The position numbers and the translations under genes were made by a program. From Sulfuritalea sp. (GTDB taxonomy: Bacteria > Pseudomonadota > Gammaproteobacteria > Burkholderiales > Rhodocyclaceae), in assembly GCA_023229685.1 (NCBI GenBank), contig JALNYT010000016.1, forward strand, positions 1 to 13,914: DNA of 13,914 nucleotides, given 5' to 3'. The notes below the pieces were generated by a model, which saw only the letters and a list, made by a program, of their open reading frames with translations, was not told the DNA's origin and did no database searches. Below, one piece after another: positions 6,470-13,914 of this stretch (positions within the stretch are counted from its first letter, which is position 1; every line of letters starts with the position of its first letter).

Positions 6470-7042
6470 ATGGATCCGGCCATGAACTTTTGCAGCGTCT
6501 GCGGCGCGCCCGTCACGCTGAAGATACCCGTCGGTGATTCCCTGCCGCGCCATGTTTGCGACCAGTGCGGGGCGATTCATTACCGCAATCCGCGGCTGGT
6601 GGTCGGCGCCCTGCCCGCGTGGGAAGATCGTGTGCTCCTCTGTCGGCGCGCCATCGAGCCGCGTCATGGCAAGTGGACGCTGCCCGCCGGCTTCATGGAG
6701 AACGGCGAAACCGTCGCCGACGCGGCCATGCGCGAAACGCTGGAAGAGGCCTGCGCCCGTATCGAGTTGGGCGAAATGTACACCCTCATCAGCGTGCCGC
6801 ACGTTCATCAAGTGCATGTCATCTACCGCTCGCGGCTACTCGACCTCGACTTCGCGCCGGGGGCGGAAACCCTCGAACTGCGACTGTTCGCCGAGGATGA
6901 AATTCCCTGGGACGAAATCGCCTTTCGCACCATCGCCATCACCCTGAGACACTACTTTGCTGATCGCCGTAGCGGACAATATCGTTTTCATACCGAAGAC
7001 CTGACCGCGCCACCCCCGCAGGCTATTCGTCCTCCAGGTTGA
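6470..7042 (+). CDS. Nudix hydrolase with N-terminal zinc ribbon
   Basis: 190-residue Nudix pyrophosphohydrolase. Such proteins hydrolyse nucleoside diphosphates linked to another group (ADP-ribose, NADH, FAD and similar); the substrate cannot be read here. Residues 8-33 carry a zinc ribbon, Cys8/Cys11 and Cys30/Cys33. The Nudix box runs from Gly74 to Ala96 (GFMENGE...RETLEEACA). The catalytic RE..EE set (Arg88, Glu89, Glu92, Glu93) is intact; the usual Gly near the end of the box is Cys95. The start at 6470 is taken; an ATG at 6482 is equally possible because the zinc ribbon begins after it. The 3' end overlaps the convergent tonB-like gene by 20 bases. Confidence 0.92.
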   Translation: MDPAMNFCSVCGAPVTLKIPVGDSLPRHVCDQCGAIHYRNPRLVVGALPAWEDRVLLCRRAIEPRHGKWTLPAGFMENGETVADAAMRETLEEACARIELGEMYTLISVPHVHQVHVIYRSRLLDLDFAPGAETLELRLFAEDEIPWDEIAFRTIAITLRHYFADRRSGQYRFHTEDLTAPPPQAIRPPG

Positions 7043-7736
7043 ACACCACCGGCAGCACCACCGCGAAGGCCTTGCCGCGCAGGCTTTCCGGCAAACGTGC
7101 GCGCAGCGCGCCGGCATCGATCATCGTCAGCGCCGCCCGATCCAGAGCCTCATGTCCGCTGGAACGAACCACCGTGGCCGCGCGCGGCCGGCCATCGCGG
7201 CCGACTTCGACGCGAATCTCGGCGCTGCCCGCCCAGCCGGATGCCATCGCCTGCGGCGGATAGCGCTTGAAGCGCCGCGCCTCGATCGCCAGCGCCAGAC
7301 GATAACCGCGCAGGCCATCCACCACCTCGCCGGATGTGCTGGCTTCCGTCAACCGGGCCGCGCCGGGTAAGCCCACTGCAGGAGCCGCCGACACAACGGC
7401 AGCGGCCGGGGCCGGCTCGGACCCCGCCGCAAGCGTTTGCGGAACCGGAGACGGCTTGGGCTGCTCCAATACGAGTGCCTGAGGCTTGGGCGCGGGCGCC
7501 GCGGCAAGAGTCGGCGCTGGCGACGCGGTGCGCTGCGGCGGCTTGGGTGGCAATAGTTCCGCCGGCGGCTGCGGCGACGAGCGCAGGGTGGCTTGCAGCA
7601 GCGAAGGCGTATCCTTGGTCAACACGCGCAAGTTGGCGGGCCAGAGTATCAGCAGGTGAACCAGCAGCGAGGCGACGACGGCATAGCGCAGGCGCCGCGT
7701 CGCTAATCCCCTCATATCCATGCTTTGAAAAGTCAT
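7023..7736 (-). CDS. TonB-family energy transducer-like protein
   Basis: 237 residues with the TonB layout. A cytoplasmic N-terminus (residues 1-17) is followed by one membrane segment (about 18-34, YAVVASLLVHLLILWP), a Pro/Ala-rich periplasmic spacer (about 55-125) and a TonB C-terminal domain (about 150-237; RYPPQAMASGWAGSAEIRVEVGRDGRP...). TonB proteins pass proton-motive energy from ExbB/ExbD to outer-membrane receptors. No exbB, exbD or receptor gene is adjacent, so the partner is unknown. The YPPQA and G.A.IR motifs and the conserved spacing support the family. Start at 7736 is plausible; ATGs at 7721 and 7715 lie in frame before the membrane segment. Confidence 0.88.
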   Translation of the reverse strand: MTFQSMDMRGLATRRLRYAVVASLLVHLLILWPANLRVLTKDTPSLLQATLRSSPQPPAELLPPKPPQRTASPAPTLAAAPAPKPQALVLEQPKPSPVPQTLAAGSEPAPAAAVVSAAPAVGLPGAARLTEASTSGEVVDGLRGYRLALAIEARRFKRYPPQAMASGWAGSAEIRVEVGRDGRPRAATVVRSSGHEALDRAALTMIDAGALRARLPESLRGKAFAVVLPVVFNLEDE

Positions 7737-7752
7737 TGCGCTCTGCTAAATT
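7725..7752 (+). promoter_or_regulatory. candidate promoter of the HNH gene
   Basis: TTGAAA (7725-7730) and TAAATT (7747-7752) are 16 bases apart. Transcription would begin near 7759, shortly before AGGA at 7764-7767. The -35 lies inside the first codons of the divergent tonB-like gene. Confidence 0.4.
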
Positions 7753-7777
7753 CTCGCCAATACAGGATTCTATAGAG

Positions 7778-8353
7778 ATGAGTGCCCATCCGCTGATCCT
7801 CACCCTCGACCAGTACGGCGTTCCGCACCGCTGGGTGAACTGGCAGCATGCCTGCATTTACGTGGCGCGCGACCTGGTCGCCTGGGACGCCGGCGATACG
7901 CATTTTGTCTTCTACGGCGGCACCAACCGCGTCACCGGCGAGCGCTCCGAACTGGCCACCAGCAGCATCATCGCGATACGCGGCAAGGCACTGTCGGGCA
8001 AGGCACTGCACCCGACCCCGCCGCTGTCCAACCGCGAATTGTTCCATCGCGACCGCCACATCTGCGCCTATTGCGCGCGCGAGTTTTCTTCGCAGCGGCT
8101 GACCCGCGACCACATCCTGCCGGTGTCGCAGGGCGGGCGCGACAGCTGGATGAACGTGGTCACCGCCTGTCGCCACTGCAACCAGACCAAGAGCGGGCGC
8201 ACGCCGGAACAGGCGCGCATGGAACTGGTGTATGCACCCTACGTGCCGAACAAGGCGGAATACCTGATCCTCTGCAACCGCAACATCCTCGCCGACCAGA
8301 TGGACTTCCTCGCCCGCCACGTTCCCTCGCAAAGCCGCGTGCGCGCGGCCTGA
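7778..8353 (+). CDS. HNH endonuclease domain protein
   Basis: 191 residues. The C-terminal half carries a zinc-bound HNH nuclease fold: Cys96-x2-Cys99, Asp111-His112 (TRDHILPVSQGG), the Trp124/Asn126 strand-helix step, and Cys131-x2-Cys134 (CRHCNQTKSGRTP). The N-terminal half (residues 1-80, DQYGVPHRWVNWQHACIYVARDLVAW) has no function I can name but looks typical of free-standing HNH proteins widespread in betaproteobacteria. No methylase, intron or phage gene is adjacent, so a restriction or homing role is not supported. The frame stays open upstream to 7334, but ATG 7778 is chosen because the upstream part is antisense to tonB and AGGA lies 10 bases before this ATG. Confidence 0.87.
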   Translation: MSAHPLILTLDQYGVPHRWVNWQHACIYVARDLVAWDAGDTHFVFYGGTNRVTGERSELATSSIIAIRGKALSGKALHPTPPLSNRELFHRDRHICAYCAREFSSQRLTRDHILPVSQGGRDSWMNVVTACRHCNQTKSGRTPEQARMELVYAPYVPNKAEYLILCNRNILADQMDFLARHVPSQSRVRAA

Positions 8354-8389
8354 AATTTACGAGTTTCAAGCCTGAAAACCATACTTCTT

Positions 8390-8518
8390 GCCACAGAGGG
8401 CACAGAGATCACAGAGTAAAGACAGCGGCTTGGCTGGAGTTCGTCGCCCACCCGACGGGTGATGGGCAGAAGCTGCCAAAATCAGGTTTACCTCTGTGTC
8501 CTCTGTGCCCTCTGTGGC
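8390..8518. repeat. inverted-repeat element built of CACAGAG units
   Basis: Left arm 8390-8420 carries three CACAGAG units spaced 9-10 bases apart (starts GCCACAGAGGGCACAGAG). The right arm 8487-8518 is its reverse complement with only a two-base change and one extra base. The 66-base centre contains another hairpin (8446-8466, GCCCA..CCCG..CGGG..TGGGC). The whole could fold into a long cruciform or RNA hairpin. It fills most of the gap between the HNH gene and ygiQ and ends 24 bases before the ygiQ start. It could serve as a terminator, a dispersed palindromic repeat or a non-autonomous element. No coding capacity is seen. Confidence 0.85.
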
Positions 8519-8542
8519 TAACCAAGGTTTTAACCCACCGTC

Positions 8543-10795
<2,253 letters not shown>

Positions 10796-10806
10796 AGCCC
10801 GGGTCA

Positions 10807-10823
10807 GTTAAGTATTGGTTAAG
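10807..10823 (+). promoter_or_regulatory. GTTAAG-N5-GTTAAG direct repeat, response-regulator-type box
   Basis: Two GTTAAG hexamers start 11 bases apart, about one helical turn. The layout equals the PmrA/BasR and QseB box (YTTAAK-N5-YTTAAK), with the first base differing in each half. It lies 50 bases before the 55-residue membrane protein gene. The link to a PmrA-like regulator is inferred. Confidence 0.5.
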
Positions 10824-10872
10824 CAGAGGATGGCACAGTGCGGCCTGACTTACTTGAAGGAAGAAAATTCGC

Positions 10873-11040
10873 ATGACTCGCTCACCTGCCCCGTTTCTCT
10901 CGACGATGCTTTCGGTCGTCCTGGCGTCACTTTTTGTCGTCATGACCACTGCATTCATCATGATCCCGCAAGTCATCGGCGGCCACCCCGGTGAGGCCGC
11001 AAACGTCGGGGCCTGGAGCAAGACCTACCACCCGACCTGA
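10873..11040 (+). CDS. small membrane protein, 55 residues
   Basis: A short gene with one clear membrane segment (residues about 9-33, FLSTMLSVVLASLFVVMTTAFIMIP) and a polar C-terminus (GGHPGEAANVGAWSKTYHPT). AAGGAAG lies 9 bases before the ATG, which supports real translation. It is 19 bases upstream of the cation-efflux gene in the same direction, so the two are probably cotranscribed. I do not recognise the family. It could be an accessory or regulatory peptide of the transporter, or an independent stress protein under the GTTAAG box. Confidence 0.7.
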   Translation: MTRSPAPFLSTMLSVVLASLFVVMTTAFIMIPQVIGGHPGEAANVGAWSKTYHPT

Positions 11041-11059
11041 TCACTGCGGACAGGAAAAT

Positions 11060-11983
11060 ATGGACACCCCAACGGCGACGGCCCCGGCACTGACGCGATA
11101 CGCCTGGCTGTCGATCGCCGCTGCAATCGCCACCATCCTGCTGAAGGGCGTGGCGTGGAAACTCACCGGTTCCGTCGGACTTCTGTCCGACGCCATCGAG
11201 TCATTCGTCAACCTCGCCGGGGCCATGATGGCGCTGTGGATGCTGACGCTGGCGGCGCTTCCGGCAGACGACGATCACGCGCACGGACACGGCAAGGCGG
11301 AATATTTTTCCAGCGCCTTCGAGGGATTCCTGATCCTGCTGGCGGCGGCCAGCATCGGCTACACCGCGATCGACCGCCTGATGAATCCCCGGCCGCTGGA
11401 AGCGATTGGCTTCGGGTTGCTGGTTTCGGTGGTGGCTTCCGTCATCAATTTCGCCACGGCCCGCATCCTGTTGGAGGTGGGGCAAAGGCGCAATTCCATC
11501 ACCCTCGAAGCCGATGCGCACCACCTGATGACCGACGTGTGGACCTCAGTGGGAGTGATTGGCGGCGTCGGCCTGGTCTGGCTCAGCGGCTGGCTCTGGC
11601 TTGATCCGGTGATTGCCCTTCTGGTTGCAGCCAACATTGTCTGGACCGGCTGGCAACTGATGCAGCGTTCGGCAGCCGGGCTTATGGATATTTCATTGCC
11701 CGCGGAAAAGCTGCAGCAAGTGGAGGCGGTGTTGGCCGGATATTGCCAGCAGGGGCTGGAGTTCCATGCCCTGCGTACCCGCCAGGCGGGCAGCCGCGTC
11801 TTCGTCACGTTTCACGTTCTGGTACCCGGAACCTGGACCGTGCAGGAAGGACACGACTGGTCGGAGCGCATCGAGGCGGATATCCGCCGCGCCTTGCCCC
11901 ATGCGCACGTCACGACCCATCTGGAGCCGCTGGAAGACCCCGTGTCGATGATCGACCAGGAACTCGATCGACCGCTGGATTGA
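11060..11983 (+). CDS. cation diffusion facilitator (metal efflux)
   Basis: 307 residues, a proton-driven divalent cation exporter of the inner membrane. Six membrane segments are visible: about 15-33, 38-64, 84-104, 116-136, 160-177 and 180-198. A His-rich loop follows the second (DDDHAHGHGKAEYF, residues 70-83), and a cytoplasmic domain covers about 211-300. Metal-site residues: Asp44 in segment 2 (SDAIESFVN) and His155/Asp159 in segment 5 (HHLMTD). The position four after Asp44 is Ser48, not the Asp of YiiP/FieF, with Glu47 nearby, so the metal is uncertain (Zn, Co, Fe or Mn). ATG 11060 is chosen over a 23-codon extension because AGGA precedes it and the family homology begins just after. 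Confidence 0.93.
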   Translation: MDTPTATAPALTRYAWLSIAAAIATILLKGVAWKLTGSVGLLSDAIESFVNLAGAMMALWMLTLAALPADDDHAHGHGKAEYFSSAFEGFLILLAAASIGYTAIDRLMNPRPLEAIGFGLLVSVVASVINFATARILLEVGQRRNSITLEADAHHLMTDVWTSVGVIGGVGLVWLSGWLWLDPVIALLVAANIVWTGWQLMQRSAAGLMDISLPAEKLQQVEAVLAGYCQQGLEFHALRTRQAGSRVFVTFHVLVPGTWTVQEGHDWSERIEADIRRALPHAHVTTHLEPLEDPVSMIDQELDRPLD

Positions 11984-12057
11984 CGATTCCCATCCGGCAT
12001 GCCGTGCTCCCGAAGGCGGCGGCTGCGTGCACGGAGACTGATGCCGGAGCTGCACCG

Positions 12058-12085
12058 TTCACCCTCCGACGTCGCGGAGGGTGAA
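12058..12085. terminator. hairpin between convergent genes
   Basis: TTCACCCTCCG and CGGAGGGTGAA form a perfect 11-bp stem with a 6-base loop. It lies 75 bases past the cation-efflux stop and 36 bases past the stop of the converging proline-rich gene, so it may end both transcripts. No T-run follows on either strand. Confidence 0.5.
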
Positions 12086-12120
12086 GCTACGCATCACGCG
12101 GGTGGCAAGGTCGATGCGAC

Positions 12121-13914
<1,794 letters not shown>

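Noticed and set aside
7334..7777. Upstream extension of the HNH frame
   Set aside because: The added part is antisense to the tonB-like gene and low in protein-like character; family similarity begins just after ATG 7778, which has AGGA before it.

Overview
The window looks like chromosomal DNA of a motile, GC-rich betaproteobacterium, probably of the Rhodocyclales type. This is inferred from gene content (FlhDC, a zinc-ribbon Nudix protein, an HNH protein of a type I associate with this group, YgiQ) and from G/C-rich third codon positions. No rRNA, tRNA, CRISPR array, insertion sequence or phage gene was seen.

Left third (176-4091), all on the minus strand. In transcription order: mqsR-mqsA (mRNA-interferase toxin and antitoxin), flhD-flhC (master activator of flagellar genes), hipB-hipA (antitoxin and Ser/Thr-kinase toxin). 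The motility switch is thus bracketed by two toxin-antitoxin modules with AT-rich regulatory gaps between them. Each module carries its own visible control sites: a near-consensus MqsA palindrome before mqsR, and a good sigma-70 promoter with an inverted-repeat operator inside its spacer before hipB. An Xre-type or MqsA-type antitoxin that represses its own operon fits both.

Middle (4343-8353). A large HDOD-receiver-GGDEF protein (minus strand), a diguanylate cyclase by motif, is divergent from a zinc-ribbon Nudix hydrolase. The Nudix gene converges on, and overlaps by 20 bases, a TonB-family protein gene. The TonB gene is divergent from an HNH endonuclease-like gene. Cyclic di-GMP synthesis usually opposes flagellar motility, so this gene lies logically, though not in an operon, beside flhDC.

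Right (8390-12085). A 129-base inverted-repeat element built from CACAGAG units precedes ygiQ (radical SAM). A 55-residue membrane protein and a cation diffusion facilitator follow as a likely two-gene unit, behind a GTTAAG-N5-GTTAAG direct repeat that resembles PmrA/QseB-type response-regulator boxes.

Right end (12121 to the edge, minus strand). The 3' part of a very unusual gene encodes a low-complexity protein in three zones: polyproline tracts (up to 33 Pro in a row) punctuated by six short two-cysteine modules, then Thr/Gly repeats with four copies of a KPPPVT..DPGKPNGPG block, then a Gly/Met/Pro/Ala-rich tail with a 12-residue repeat. Its N-terminus lies outside the window. This is the least explained object here.
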